Shown here: piece after piece, positions 7,634 through 16,009 of the stretch
Position numbering within the stretch: the stretch's first letter is position 1
How the letters are laid out: every line of letters begins with the position of its first letter
Assembly: GCA_021776195.1 (NCBI GenBank)
Contig: JAJFGK010000118.1
Location: forward strand, 1-31,949
Direction of reading: 5' to 3'
Origin: Kiloniellaceae bacterium
GTDB taxonomy: Bacteria > Pseudomonadota > Alphaproteobacteria > Kiloniellales > Kiloniellaceae
Length of the DNA: 31,949 nucleotides
Position numbers and translations under genes: made by a program
Notes under the pieces: generated by a model
Database searches by the model: none
Told to the model about the DNA's origin: nothing
What the model saw: the letters and a program-made list of their open reading frames with translations, nothing else

Positions 7634-8650
7634 CTAGCGGTAGAGCGTGCCGTCCGGCCGGAAGGCATGGAAGACGAAGGCGAAGGTGACGTCGTAGGGC
7701 ACGTCTTCCAGGGTCTCGCCGTTCTGCTTCTGAACCACGACGTTGCCGACGTCGCGGCCCTCGGAAATCTCACGCACGTCGAGGGCCGAGTTCTGCCCTG
7801 GCTGCCAAGTCAGGATCAACTCGCCGCTCGTCACCGAGCCCTCGCGCTGCAGCAATTCAAGTGCCCAGGCCTCCTCGCCGACGGCGACCACACGGGCCAG
7901 GGGCTCGATGCCTTCGGGGTACTCGCCCTGGTAAAGGAAGGGACTGCCCGAGCTATCGTAGCCGACATAGGGGTTGGCGCCGTAGGGGCGCAGGCCCGGA
8001 AGCCCTGGTTGCAGGACCTGGCCCTCGGGATGCCTGGCCTTGAACAGGGCCCAGGATTCGAGCCGCGCCGGAAGGAACCGCAACTGGGTGCCGGTCAGCT
8101 CGCCAACGATGGCCTCGCCGAGGAACTGCTGCCACCAGCTCTCGGTCTGGCGGTCGTACATGACCATGTCCGAATTGCGCAGCTTGCCGGTGACGCCGAA
8201 CTCCAACACCTGTCCCTCGACCCGCCGATCGAAGGCGATGGCCGAGTTGCAGAGCGGGCAGTAGGTGATCGCCACCGGCAGGCCGCCGATGGTGTCGTTG
8301 GCGATCTCGTGCCAGGTGAGGATACGCAACGGATAGGCCTTGGCCTCGCCGTTTACCGCGAGACCGATCACCGGCTCGCTGTCGGCCAGCTCGGTCTCCG
8401 CGGCCACGGCCAAGAAGACGGGGTCGTCAATCGAGGGGATACCGTCCTTGGGCGGCCCGCCGCTCATGATGCCGGCGAAGTCGATACTAGTCCGATCGAA
8501 ATCGGTGTTGGGCCACTCGTAGCGCCAGGAATCCGGCCCGGCCTCGGCGCGCTGGAAGAACAAGAAGCCAGCGGCGACCAGGAGGCAGGCGAGGACGGCT
8601 CTGACCCAGGGAAATCCCGCCGTGCGGGCGTGCGAAGGTGCGTGTTTCAT
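7634..8650 (-). CDS. DUF3179 domain-containing exported protein
   Basis: A 338-residue protein with an N-terminal hydrophobic segment (about residues 16-32) and a likely cleavage after AEA, so it is probably periplasmic or membrane-tethered. The rest matches DUF3179: YPLRILTWHEIANDTIGGLPVAITYCPLCNSA, with a Cys-x-x-Cys pair at 131 and 134 and His114. The conserved WHE and CPLC residues look like a metal or redox site, but the family has no settled biochemical role that I know of. Most members read CPLCGTA where this one has CPLCNSA. It is divergent from the OmpA-like gene and not obviously in an operon. Confidence 0.88.
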   Translation of the reverse strand: MKHAPSHARTAGFPWVRAVLACLLVAAGFLFFQRAEAGPDSWRYEWPNTDFDRTSIDFAGIMSGGPPKDGIPSIDDPVFLAVAAETELADSEPVIGLAVNGEAKAYPLRILTWHEIANDTIGGLPVAITYCPLCNSAIAFDRRVEGQVLEFGVTGKLRNSDMVMYDRQTESWWQQFLGEAIVGELTGTQLRFLPARLESWALFKARHPEGQVLQPGLPGLRPYGANPYVGYDSSGSPFLYQGEYPEGIEPLARVVAVGEEAWALELLQREGSVTSGELILTWQPGQNSALDVREISEGRDVGNVVVQKQNGETLEDVPYDVTFAFVFHAFRPDGTLYR

Positions 8651-8792
8651 GGCAGAAGTCTCGCAGACCGGCGCCCCTGGCGGAAATCACGACTCCTTGA
8701 GCTTTCCAGTCGGCCGGGGGATAGTCTCGGGAGGCCCCGATGCCCGACAAGCCAAGCAATCTGGGCTGGAAAGAATGGATAGGGAACTGAAG

Positions 8793-9257
8793 ATGGCGAA
8801 CCACAAAGCAGGCGTTCTCGCCCAGGTGTCGCGGATTGGCGCCACCGGGATGTTGTTTCTTTGCTTCTCCCTTGCGACTGCCTCGGCCGCGCAGATCGAG
8901 TGCAAGGCCGTGCCGGGATTCAATCCGCCGCCGCCCAAGGTGGTCCACTTCGCCACCAACAGCACGGAGGTTTCCGGGGACGACCGCAAGCAGGTTATCG
9001 AACTGGCTGAACGCTTTGCCGGCAATCCGGCATTCCTGGTCTGTTTGACCGGTCAGGCGGACAAGCAGGGCAATGCCGCCTACAACGACAAGCTCGCCCT
9101 GCGCCGGGCCAAGGCTATCGGCCAGCTCATGGAAAAACACGGGATCAAGGCCTCGCAGATAATCGCCCGGACACGCGGCGAGGCCTTCTCGGATGCCCTG
9201 GGTGGCGGCGATAACGAGGCGGACCGCCGGGTCGAGATCAAAATCCTGTCCCGCTGA
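8793..9257 (+). CDS. Small OmpA-like (peptidoglycan-binding) exported protein
   Basis: A 154-residue protein with a signal peptide (hydrophobic core about residues 16-32, likely cleavage after ASA) and one C-terminal OmpA-like domain (about residues 50-154), which in this family binds peptidoglycan diaminopimelate. Visible signatures are VHFATNSTEV, LTGQADKQGNAAYNDKLALRRAKAI and the closing EADRRVEI. Start 8793 is chosen because AGGGA lies 7 bases upstream; an ATG at 8775 is an alternative. There is no beta-barrel or lipobox, so it is likely a free periplasmic protein. Two Cys (37 and 88) could form a disulfide. The hydroxypyruvate isomerase gene follows after 17 bases. Confidence 0.85.
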   Translation: MANHKAGVLAQVSRIGATGMLFLCFSLATASAAQIECKAVPGFNPPPPKVVHFATNSTEVSGDDRKQVIELAERFAGNPAFLVCLTGQADKQGNAAYNDKLALRRAKAIGQLMEKHGIKASQIIARTRGEAFSDALGGGDNEADRRVEIKILSR

Positions 9258-9274
9258 TCTGGTGGGGTGACGCC

Positions 9275-10063
9275 ATGCCGCGCTTTGCCGCCAACCTCGC
9301 GGTGATGTTTTCCGAATGGGATTTTCTCGAGCGCTTTGCCGCCGCCGCCGCGGCGGGGTTCCCGGCGGTCGAGTGCCTCTGGCCTTACGATCACCCGGCC
9401 GCCGAGATCGCCGCGCGTCTGCGGGACAGCGATCTGTCCCTGTTGCAACTCAACACGCCGCCGGGCGATCTGGCGGCCGGTGACCTGGGGCTCGCCGCGG
9501 TGCCGGGGCGCGAAGCGGGGTTCAAAGAGAGCTTTGGCCAGGCCCTGACGACGGCGCGAGAGCTGTCGGCCCAGCGCATCCACGTGATGGCCGGTGTGGT
9601 GGCCGGGGCCGACAGCGCCGCCGCCCAGGAGACCTTTCGCGCCAACCTCGCCTGGGCGCTGAGCCAGCTCGGCGACGGGGATCCCGACCTCTGTATCGAG
9701 CCGATCAACGACCGCGACGTGCCGGGCTATCACCTGACCAGGGCCGATCAGGCGGCCAGCGTGATCGCGGATTTGGGGCATCCGCGTCTTGGTCTGCAGT
9801 TCGATTTTTACCATGCCCAGGTCATGCACGGCGATTTGACGGCGACCCTGGAGCGCCATTTCGAGTCCATCGTCCATGTGCAGGTCTCGGGCCTGCCGGG
9901 TCGCCATGAACCGGACGACCGCCAGGAGATCAACCACCCCTATTTGTTCGACCTGCTCGATCGCAAGGGCTATGCGGGGTGGGTGGCCTGCGAGTATTCG
10001 CCGCGCGGCTCGACCCTGGGGGGCCTCAAGAACTGGGCCTCAGCTTACGGCCTTGGCGGCTGA
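9275..10063 (+). CDS. hyi: Hydroxypyruvate isomerase family protein (Hyi/OtnI-like TIM barrel)
   Basis: A 262-residue AP-endonuclease-2-like TIM barrel matching hydroxypyruvate isomerase and the related 2-oxo-tetronate isomerase. Hyi interconverts hydroxypyruvate and tartronate semialdehyde in glyoxylate metabolism. Family signatures are the opening RFAANLAVMFSEWDFLERFAAAA, CIEPINDRDVPGYHL with the first metal/catalytic Glu, GLQFDFYHAQVMHGDL, and a second Glu near the end in WVACEYSP. The length is normal for the family. Hyi versus OtnI cannot be settled by eye, so the gene symbol is provisional. No glyoxylate carboligase or tartronate semialdehyde reductase lies nearby. Its 3' end overlaps the end of the opposite-strand Kdo transferase gene by 24 bases. 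Confidence 0.87.
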   Translation: MPRFAANLAVMFSEWDFLERFAAAAAAGFPAVECLWPYDHPAAEIAARLRDSDLSLLQLNTPPGDLAAGDLGLAAVPGREAGFKESFGQALTTARELSAQRIHVMAGVVAGADSAAAQETFRANLAWALSQLGDGDPDLCIEPINDRDVPGYHLTRADQAASVIADLGHPRLGLQFDFYHAQVMHGDLTATLERHFESIVHVQVSGLPGRHEPDDRQEINHPYLFDLLDRKGYAGWVACEYSPRGSTLGGLKNWASAYGLGG

Positions 10064-11407
10064 GCTGGCGGCCTTGTCGGTCGCGCCGGGCGTGGGCCCC
10101 GGCCCGGATGCGCGCCCTGTCACGGCCGGTTGGACCAGGGGTTCAATGGCGTCGACGATGCGCTCGAGCACCTGCATTTGGCTGTTGGCATAGGTAATCC
10201 CGGCCTGGGCGACTCGCGCTCTGAGGCCCGGGTCTTCGAGCAACCGGCGGACGGCCTTTGCCAGCCCGGCGGCGTCTTCGGCGCGAAGCAGGGCCCCGGC
10301 GGCCTCCAACTCGGTGGCGATCTGGCGGAAGTTGCCCTGGTGCGGACCCGAAATCAGGGCGCAGTTCAGCTTCGCCGGCTCCAGGGGGTTCTGGCCGCCT
10401 TTTGCGACCAGGGTCTTGCCGATGAAGACGATCCCGGCGACCCGGTACCAGAGGCCCATTTCGCCGATGGTGTCGGCCAGGTAGATGTCTTCGGCCTGGT
10501 CCGGGCCCTCGCCAGCCGACCGGCGCGCCAGCGAATGACCCTGCGCCGCCAGTTCCTCGGCGATGGCCGCGCCGCGGTCCGGATGGCGGGGCACGATGAT
10601 GGTCAAGAGATCGGGAAATCTCTGTCGCAATAGACGGTGCGCTTCGCCGACCAGGCGCTCTTCCCCGGGATGGGTGGAGGAGGCCAGCCAGCGTGGCCGC
10701 TCGCGCAGGGCCCTCTCGGTCCGGGCCAGCAAGTCGCGGTCGGCCTTGAGCGGCGCGGCGGCGAATTTCAGGTTCCCCGGGCAGCTGTGATGGGCGACAC
10801 CCAGTTCGACGAAGCGCGCCTCGTTCTCCGGGCTCTGCGCCAGCACCAGGCGGAACCCCTCGAGCAGGCGGTGGGCAAAGGGCCGCAACCGGCGCCACCA
10901 GCGATAGGAGCGCTCGGACATACGCGCGTTGACCAGGACCAGCGGCACGGCCTGTTTTTCGGCCTCGACCAGCAGATTGGGCCACAGCTCGGACTCGACG
11001 ATCATTCCCAGACTGGGGCGCCAGTGGGCGAAAAATCGCGCGACCGAACCGGGCAGGTCCAAAGGCACGAACTGGTGAATGATCCCCTCCGGCAAGCGCT
11101 CCGCCATAAGCCGCGCGGAGGATACCGTGCCGGTGGTAATCAGGATGGCCAGGTTCGGCCAGCGTTGCCGGACCGCGTCGATGAGGCTCAGGGTGGAGAG
11201 CGCCTCGCCGACACTGGAGGCGTGAATCCAAATCAATGGCCCCGCGGGGCGGGCCGCCGAGGCTTCGCCATAGCGCTCGCCCAGACGGGCGCCGTCTTCC
11301 CGGCCGCGGGTTCGCCGCCGCGCCATATGCAGGCGAACCAGGGGCGAGGCGATCCGCCCGATCAGACGGTAGAGGCCGATGGCGATCTCGGGCAGGAGGC
11401 GGAACAT
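10040..11407 (-). CDS. waaA: 3-deoxy-D-manno-octulosonic acid (Kdo) transferase
   Basis: A 455-residue inner-membrane-anchored glycosyltransferase that adds Kdo to lipid A precursor during LPS synthesis. Evidence includes the N-terminal anchor (FRLLPEIAIGLYRLIGRIASPLV), GPLIWIHASSVGEALSTLSLI with its essential Glu, LITTGTVSSARLMAERLP, HQFVPLDLPGSVARFFAHWRPSLGMIVESELWPNLL, and the C-terminal GGQNPLEPAKLNCALISGPHQGNF donor site. The ATG at 11407 is the natural start; the open frame to 11551 has no family similarity. The ribosome site is weak (GGAG about 13 bases upstream). The Ala/Ser-rich tail overlaps the convergent hyi gene by 24 bases and may be an extension beyond the usual end of the family. 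Confidence 0.95.
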   Translation of the reverse strand: MFRLLPEIAIGLYRLIGRIASPLVRLHMARRRTRGREDGARLGERYGEASAARPAGPLIWIHASSVGEALSTLSLIDAVRQRWPNLAILITTGTVSSARLMAERLPEGIIHQFVPLDLPGSVARFFAHWRPSLGMIVESELWPNLLVEAEKQAVPLVLVNARMSERSYRWWRRLRPFAHRLLEGFRLVLAQSPENEARFVELGVAHHSCPGNLKFAAAPLKADRDLLARTERALRERPRWLASSTHPGEERLVGEAHRLLRQRFPDLLTIIVPRHPDRGAAIAEELAAQGHSLARRSAGEGPDQAEDIYLADTIGEMGLWYRVAGIVFIGKTLVAKGGQNPLEPAKLNCALISGPHQGNFRQIATELEAAGALLRAEDAAGLAKAVRRLLEDPGLRARVAQAGITYANSQMQVLERIVDAIEPLVQPAVTGRASGPGPTPGATDKAASSAAKAVS

Positions 11408-11683
11408 GGTCGCGGCCGCTCCGTCAGATCGCGAGCGGGGCGGGGAGGGGACGGGTCTCGGCACTGGGCATGAGCTTTTCGAAGCGCCCTTCAAGAAACG
11501 GCAAAGGTGACCTGTCCCGCTGTTCTCCCCAGGAAACGGGGGTCGGGTCAAGCCTGTCGAAGGGATTCGCGATGTGAGTTATGGGCGTAAAGCCAACCGC
11601 GACCGACCCGCCGCGCCACCGAATTGCTTTGCGGCCGGCCGTTGATCGAGCTGGAGCGGAGACGCTGGATCGGGGCGAAGGCG

Positions 11684-11887
11684 TTAGTAGCCTTCGCGTT
11701 CCATACGCTTGCGCAGCATCTTGCGATAGCGGCGGACCGCTTCGGCACGCTCGCGCTTGCGACGGGCCGAGGGCTTTTCAAAGTCGCGGCGCAGCTTCAT
11801 TTCCCGGAAGACGCCTTCTCTCTGCAGCTTTTTCTTCAAAGCACGCAGGGCTTGATCGACATTGTTGTCGCGAACGAGGACTTGCAC
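11684..11887 (-). CDS. rpsU: 30S ribosomal protein S21
   Basis: A 67-residue, highly basic protein matching bS21: [25 protein letters not shown], then [24 protein letters not shown]. It binds 16S rRNA near the anti-Shine-Dalgarno sequence and helps translation initiation. The start codon is GTG at 11885-11887, with AAGGAG about 12 bases upstream, a slightly long spacing. It stands alone: the waaA gene starts 276 bases further on the same strand, and I see no gene between them. The 263 bases upstream to the deformylase on the other strand would hold its promoter. Confidence 0.96.
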   Translation of the reverse strand: MQVLVRDNNVDQALRALKKKLQREGVFREMKLRRDFEKPSARRKRERAEAVRRYRKMLRKRMEREGY

Positions 11888-12150
11888 GAGCGCTCTTAGC
11901 TCCTTTCCGACGTCGAATTCAGGGCGCTGAAACCCGCGAGCGAGCCAGCGGCGGTGATCAACAGCCCAGTTTCGTGGTATGGTTGGCGGGCAACACGAAA
12001 GCCCCGCTGAGACAATGCCTCAACGATGGAGACGCAATAGCATAGCCTGCGAAGAATGAAAACCCCGTTGATGAGCGGTTGGGAACCGGATTGACCGCGG
12101 ATTGGCTCTGGCTCTTGTCCCGTCAGGGGTCTCTCGGCATAGTGCCGGCC

Positions 12151-12759
12151 ATGGCGATCTTGAAAATAGCCCGCATGGGGCATCCGGTTCTGGGCCGCCC
12201 GGCGCGGCCGGTGGTCGATCCCGAGGCGCCGGCGATCGCCCGCTTGATCCAGGACATGCTGGATACCATGATCGATGCCCCCGGCACCGGTCTGGCGGCG
12301 CCGCAGGTCTTTGTCCCCCTGCGTGTGGTCATCTTCTTCGTTTCGCGCCAGCGTGCCCGGGCCGAAGAACAGGCCGGCCTGTCCGAAGCGGCGGCCGGGC
12401 CCGCGCCCGCAACCGAAGGCGCCGGCGATCTGGAGGTGCCGCTCACGGTGTTGATCAATCCGGTCATCGAGGTGCTGGATGCGACCCCTCAAGTCGGGGC
12501 GGAGGGCTGTCTTTCGGTTCCCGGACTGATGGGCCAGGTGCCGCGCGCGCGGCGGATCTCTTACCGCGGCTTCACCCACGAGGGTGAGATCGTCGAGCGC
12601 GATGCCGAGGGCTTCCATGCCCGCGTGGTGCAGCACGAGTGCGATCACCTGGACGGCATTCTCTACCCGCAGCGCATGACCGACATGAGCACGCTGACGT
12701 TCAGCAGCGAACTGGGTAAAACCTATCCAGAGGGCGATGGCCTAAGGGAGTTCTCCTGA
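12151..12759 (+). CDS. def: Peptide deformylase with an internal insertion
   Basis: A 202-residue Fe/Zn hydrolase that removes the formyl group from new proteins. All three motifs are present: GTGLAAPQ (residues 45-52), EGCLS with metal ligand Cys120, and HECDH with ligands His162 and His166 and catalytic Glu163. Between motifs 1 and 2 an Ala/Glu-rich stretch of about 30 residues (roughly 66-96) replaces what is a short loop in E. coli Def. The start at ATG 12151 is chosen by the MAILKI beginning; no good ribosome site is seen there, and GTG 12142 is possible. The stop overlaps the COQ9 start by one base, implying coupling. Another def copy may exist elsewhere; this window cannot tell. Confidence 0.9.
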   Translation: MAILKIARMGHPVLGRPARPVVDPEAPAIARLIQDMLDTMIDAPGTGLAAPQVFVPLRVVIFFVSRQRARAEEQAGLSEAAAGPAPATEGAGDLEVPLTVLINPVIEVLDATPQVGAEGCLSVPGLMGQVPRARRISYRGFTHEGEIVERDAEGFHARVVQHECDHLDGILYPQRMTDMSTLTFSSELGKTYPEGDGLREFS

Positions 12760-13430
12760 TGCAGAGCGAGACCGAGCGCCATGAAGACCTCAAGCGGCGT
12801 TTGCTTGAAGCAAGCCTGGCCCACGTGGTGTTTGACGGCTGGAGCCGCCAGACGCTGCAGGCCGCGGCCCGGGACTGCGGGGTCGATCCGGCCGAGGCGG
12901 AGCGACACTTTCCCGGCGGACCGGCGGACCTGATCCGGTTTTTCAGCGCCGAGGCCGACCGGACCATGCTGTCGGGCCTGGCCGGCCTGCCGCTGGCCGA
13001 ACTGCGGGTCCGCGACAAGGTGGCCGCGGCGGTCCGGCTGCGCCTGGAGGCGTTGGAGCCGCACCGCGAGGCGGTGCGTCGCGGCCTCGCTTTCTTTGCC
13101 CAGCCGGATCAGGCGGGCCTTGGCGTCGCCTGTCTCTACCGCACGGTCGATGCGGTCTGGCACGGTGTCGGCGACCGCTCGACGGACTACAATTTCTATT
13201 CCAAGCGGCTGCTGCTCTCGGGCGTTTTCAGCGCCACCTTGCTCGCCTGGCTGAACGACGAGAGCCCCGGCAAGGAGGACACCTGGGCCTTCCTCGATCG
13301 CCGGATTTCCGAGGTCCTCAAGATCGGCGGACGCTTCGGCAAGACGTTCGGCCAGTTGCTGGCCCTGCCGGAGAGACTCTTTGCCAAAGCCAGTTACGGC
13401 CGCGGTCCCTTTGCGCGTCGAGGCGTTTAG
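12759..13430 (+). CDS. coq9: COQ9 family protein (ubiquinone biosynthesis)
   Basis: A 223-residue protein of the COQ9 family, lipid-binding proteins with a TetR-like fold that support ubiquinone hydroxylation. The N-terminal third (LLEASLAHVVFDGWSRQTLQAAARDCGV) resembles a TetR helix-turn-helix, as known for COQ9. The family core is VDAVWHGVGDRSTDYNFYSKRLLLSGVFSATLLAWLNDES, then WAFLDRRISEVLKIG. The ATG overlaps the deformylase stop (TGATG), with AAGGGAG upstream, so the two genes are probably co-translated. The presence of COQ9 is one of the reasons for placing the organism in the Alphaproteobacteria. Confidence 0.93.
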   Translation: MQSETERHEDLKRRLLEASLAHVVFDGWSRQTLQAAARDCGVDPAEAERHFPGGPADLIRFFSAEADRTMLSGLAGLPLAELRVRDKVAAAVRLRLEALEPHREAVRRGLAFFAQPDQAGLGVACLYRTVDAVWHGVGDRSTDYNFYSKRLLLSGVFSATLLAWLNDESPGKEDTWAFLDRRISEVLKIGGRFGKTFGQLLALPERLFAKASYGRGPFARRGV

Positions 13431-13460
13431 TCGAGTCGAGACGAAAGGCCGGAACGCCCA

Positions 13461-13772
13461 GTGCCGTCCGACGACGATCAAGACCCCTGCCAAGCTTGCG
13501 GTGCCTGCTGTTCCCATTCCCGGGCCTGGCCGCGTTTCACCACCGAAGCGGAGCGGGATCTCGAGCGGATTCCGCGCCACCTCGTCGAACCCGGCGGCGG
13601 CGGCCTGCGCTGCGACGGCGATCGCTGCGCGGCGCTGGTCGGCGATGTCGGCCGCTGGACCGCCTGTTCGATCTACGAGGACCGGCCGCTGGTCTGCCGG
13701 GCCTGCGAGCCCGGGGACGAAGCCTGCACGATTGCCCGTCTCGCCGCGGGCATGCCCGCCCTGGCAGGCTGA
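13461..13772 (+). CDS. YkgJ-like Cys-cluster protein
   Basis: A 103-residue protein with the YkgJ (UPF0153) type Cys pattern: Cys10, Cys13, Cys16 and Cys17 at the N-terminus (CQACGACCS), then a Cys in LRCDG, DRCAAL, CSIYEDRPLVCRAC. The spacing suggests a bound metal ion or Fe-S cluster; the role is unknown. The start is GTG at 13461, with AAAGG about 12 bases upstream. It follows COQ9 by 30 bases on the same strand and converges on purK. Members are commonly found as small stand-alone genes. Confidence 0.82.
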   Translation: MPSDDDQDPCQACGACCSHSRAWPRFTTEAERDLERIPRHLVEPGGGGLRCDGDRCAALVGDVGRWTACSIYEDRPLVCRACEPGDEACTIARLAAGMPALAG

Positions 13773-13789
13773 GCCGACGCCCCGATAGA

Positions 13790-14905
13790 TCAGCTCTTGC
13801 GCGTCAGGCGGTTGACGTGGCCCATCTTGCGGCCCGGCCGGGCGCTGGCCTTGCCGTAGAGGTGCAGCTTGGCGCCGGGCTCGTTCAGGATCTCGTGCCA
13901 AGCCTCGATGTCGTCGCCCAGCAGGTTCTGCATGACCGCATCGCTGTGCCGTGCCGTGCTGCCCAGCGGCAGCCCGGCCACGGCGCGGATGAAGAGCTCG
14001 AACTGGTCGGTCACGCAGGCGTCCTGGGTCCAGTGGCCGGAGTTGTGCGGGCGCGGCGCCAGTTCATTGACCAGCAGCCCACCGTCGGGGGTGACGAACA
14101 TCTCGACCGCCAGCAGGCCCACCAGATCGAGGCCCTCGGCCAGATCCCGCGCGATGCGCTGAGCCGCGAGTCCGAGATCGGCCGCGATTGGCGCCGGGGC
14201 GATGGTGCGATCGAGAATGTGATCCTTGTGGATGTTCTCCACCGGATCGTAGAGCGCCATGGCGCCGTCGAGACCGCGCGCGACGATAACCGAGATCTCC
14301 CGTTCGAAGGCGACGAAGCCCTCGAGAATGGCCTCGGGGTTGGGGTTGTGGGCCATGATGGCGCGCCAGGCCGCTCCTGGATCGCCCACCCCCGGATCGC
14401 CCGCCTCCTCGATCAGCACCTGGCCCTTGCCGTCATAGCCGAGTTCGGTGGTTTTCAGCACCGCCGGGCGGCCGATGGCGGCCAGGGCCTCGTTCAATCC
14501 GGCCTCCGAGCGAACCGCCGCGAAGGGCGCCGTGGCGATGCCGAGATCGCGACAGAGGCTTTTTTCGCGCAGCCGGTTGCGGCAGACCGCCAGGACCTCG
14601 GGCCGAGGATGGACAGGAACCCGTTCGGCGAGGAAGGCGGTGCTCTCGGCCGGGACCGATTCGAACTCGAAGGTGACCACGCCAACGGCCTCGGCGAAGG
14701 CCGCGAGCGCCGCCAGATCGTCATAGGGCGCGACGCTGTGCCGGGTCGTCACCTGGTTGGCCGGTGCCTCGCTCTCGGGTCCGTAGATATGGCAGGGATA
14801 GCCCAGGCGGTGGGCGGCCAGGGCCGCCATGCGGCCGAGCTGGCCGCTCCCCAGGATGCCGATCGGGGTGCCGGGCGGCAGCGGCTGGGTCAGGGTCTTT
14901 GCCAT
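13790..14905 (-). CDS. purK: N5-carboxyaminoimidazole ribonucleotide synthase
   Basis: A 371-residue ATP-grasp enzyme that joins bicarbonate to AIR to form N5-CAIR in purine synthesis. Evidence: IGILGSGQLGRMAALAAHRLGY at residues 15-36, VVTFEFESVP, the ATP-grasp stretch VLKTTELGYDGKGQVLIEE, EGFVAFEREISVIVARG, and LAVEMFVTPDGGLLVNELAPRPHNSGHWT with the metal and substrate residues. It is downstream of purE on the same strand, the usual order. The gene lacks a Shine-Dalgarno directly upstream because a 284-bp element intervenes between purE and this start codon. Confidence 0.96.
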   Translation of the reverse strand: MAKTLTQPLPPGTPIGILGSGQLGRMAALAAHRLGYPCHIYGPESEAPANQVTTRHSVAPYDDLAALAAFAEAVGVVTFEFESVPAESTAFLAERVPVHPRPEVLAVCRNRLREKSLCRDLGIATAPFAAVRSEAGLNEALAAIGRPAVLKTTELGYDGKGQVLIEEAGDPGVGDPGAAWRAIMAHNPNPEAILEGFVAFEREISVIVARGLDGAMALYDPVENIHKDHILDRTIAPAPIAADLGLAAQRIARDLAEGLDLVGLLAVEMFVTPDGGLLVNELAPRPHNSGHWTQDACVTDQFELFIRAVAGLPLGSTARHSDAVMQNLLGDDIEAWHEILNEPGAKLHLYGKASARPGRKMGHVNRLTRKS

Positions 14906-14911
14906 GGAAGA

Positions 14912-15195
14912 CTAGTACCGACTATCACAGAAAGGTGCATCGTCTGATCGTCTCGGCGTTCGATCCGGGAAGGAAGCGTCGCGACAGCGATGCCAGCCAT
15001 CGGTGAGTGGCGCTGACACACCCGGTCGGGCGCCGAGGCGACCCGCGGGGCGACTTGGCGAGGCTTTCGGCCCCCGTGGCTTTGGGCGGCTGACCGTGGC
15101 GCTTGTGATGCGGGGCATCATCTCGCCCCCCGTTCCTTGCCGAAAACCTTGCCAAGTCGTCATACGACGCACCTTTCTGTGATAGTCGGTACTAG
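14912..15195. mobile_element. MITE-like element with long terminal inverted repeats between purE and purK
   Basis: A 284-bp segment is bounded by inverted repeats. Both ends begin CTAGTACCGACTATCACAGA and continue with AAGGTGC, giving 27 identical bases; matching then continues with two mismatches to about 36 bases (14912-14947 and 15160-15195). The outermost CTAG is palindromic, so it may be a 4-bp target duplication, or a TA within it may be the duplication. No transposase is encoded; the interior has short open frames with no recognisable product. This is the shape of a miniature inverted-repeat transposable element, possibly mobilised by an IS5-family (IS427-like) transposase, a family known for such targets. 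The family link is inference. Confidence 0.85.
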
Positions 15196-15710
15196 CCCTC
15201 GGTCTCGGCTGTCGGGCTGTCCGGCACCTCGGCGGTCTGTCGGGCGCGCCAGTCGTCGAGGGCCGCGGCCAGGGTCGGATCGCTAAGCGCGAGGACCGCG
15301 GCGGCCAGCAGGGCGGCGTTGACCGCGCCGGGTTTGCCGATGGCCAGGGTGCCGACCGGGATGCCGCCGGGCATCTGGACGATGGACAGCAGGGAATCCT
15401 GGCCGCCCAGGGTTTTGGTTTCCACCGGCACGCCGAACACCGGCAGTGGCGTCAGAGAGGCCGTCATGCCCGGCAGGTGAGCCGCCCCGCCGGCGCCGGC
15501 GATGATGACCTTGAGGCCGCGGTCGCGGGCACCGGCGGCATAGTCGTAGAGCCGGCGCGGCGTGCGGTGGGCCGAGACAACGCGGGCCTCGTAGACGATT
15601 CCCAGCGCATCCAGGGTTTCGGCCGCGTGGCAGAGCGTCGGCCAATCCGACCGGCTGCCCATGATGATGCCGACCTGGGGCGGCCTTTCGGCTGTGTCGT
15701 TCTTGGCCAT
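15192..15710 (-). CDS. purE: N5-carboxyaminoimidazole ribonucleotide mutase
   Basis: A 172-residue class I PurE that converts N5-CAIR to CAIR, the step after PurK. Signatures: [13 protein letters not shown] at residues 14-26, [15 protein letters not shown] with the catalytic His, [50 protein letters not shown]. The stop codon TAG lies inside the CTAG at the border of the inverted-repeat element. Because CTAG occurs at both element ends, the stop was kept after insertion. The last residues are a polar tail of no conserved function. It is transcribed away from the GGDEF gene. Confidence 0.97.
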   Translation of the reverse strand: MAKNDTAERPPQVGIIMGSRSDWPTLCHAAETLDALGIVYEARVVSAHRTPRRLYDYAAGARDRGLKVIIAGAGGAAHLPGMTASLTPLPVFGVPVETKTLGGQDSLLSIVQMPGGIPVGTLAIGKPGAVNAALLAAAVLALSDPTLAAALDDWRARQTAEVPDSPTAETEG

Positions 15711-16009
15711 GATCGCCTGTTGTCCCGGTAGATTGCCAAAGGGCGCGCATTATTTCGGCTTGCGCGGGCGAAGGCAAGAAAACCGCGCGTCCAAGCCGCT
15801 TGCGCACTTCCGCGACAAAGGTGTCGATCCGGTCAGACCGTGAACGAAGCGTTTACACTTGGCCGATAGCATGGCCCTTGTGACCTGACCCATAGACAAT
15901 AATATGGTTAACCTTCAGACGCAGGGTGCCGTTCAGGCGGTCGCTTTCATCGTGGATCGGCTCTTTTGACGCGCAAGTCGCGAGCCGAGACGCCGGACGA
16001 GGAGCGGTT
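15711..16009. promoter_or_regulatory. Divergent gap between purE and the GGDEF gene
   Basis: This 299-base gap has no gene. It should hold the purE promoter on the minus strand and the GGDEF promoter on the plus strand. It includes ATGGTTAA (15904-15911), the reverse of TTAACCAT, which resembles a CtrA half-site, within the palindrome GGTTAACC (15906-15913). GAGGAG (15999-16004) is the ribosome site of the GGDEF gene. The regulatory reading is inference. Confidence 0.35.

Noticed and set aside
13496..14947. 483-codon plus-strand frame opposite purK
   Set aside because: PurK is unambiguous on the other strand; this is a shadow.
14912..15172. 86-codon frame inside the purEK element as a transposase remnant
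   Set aside because: It shows no DDE motif, helix-turn-helix or similarity to any transposase I know; the Arg/Pro-rich sequence looks like chance.
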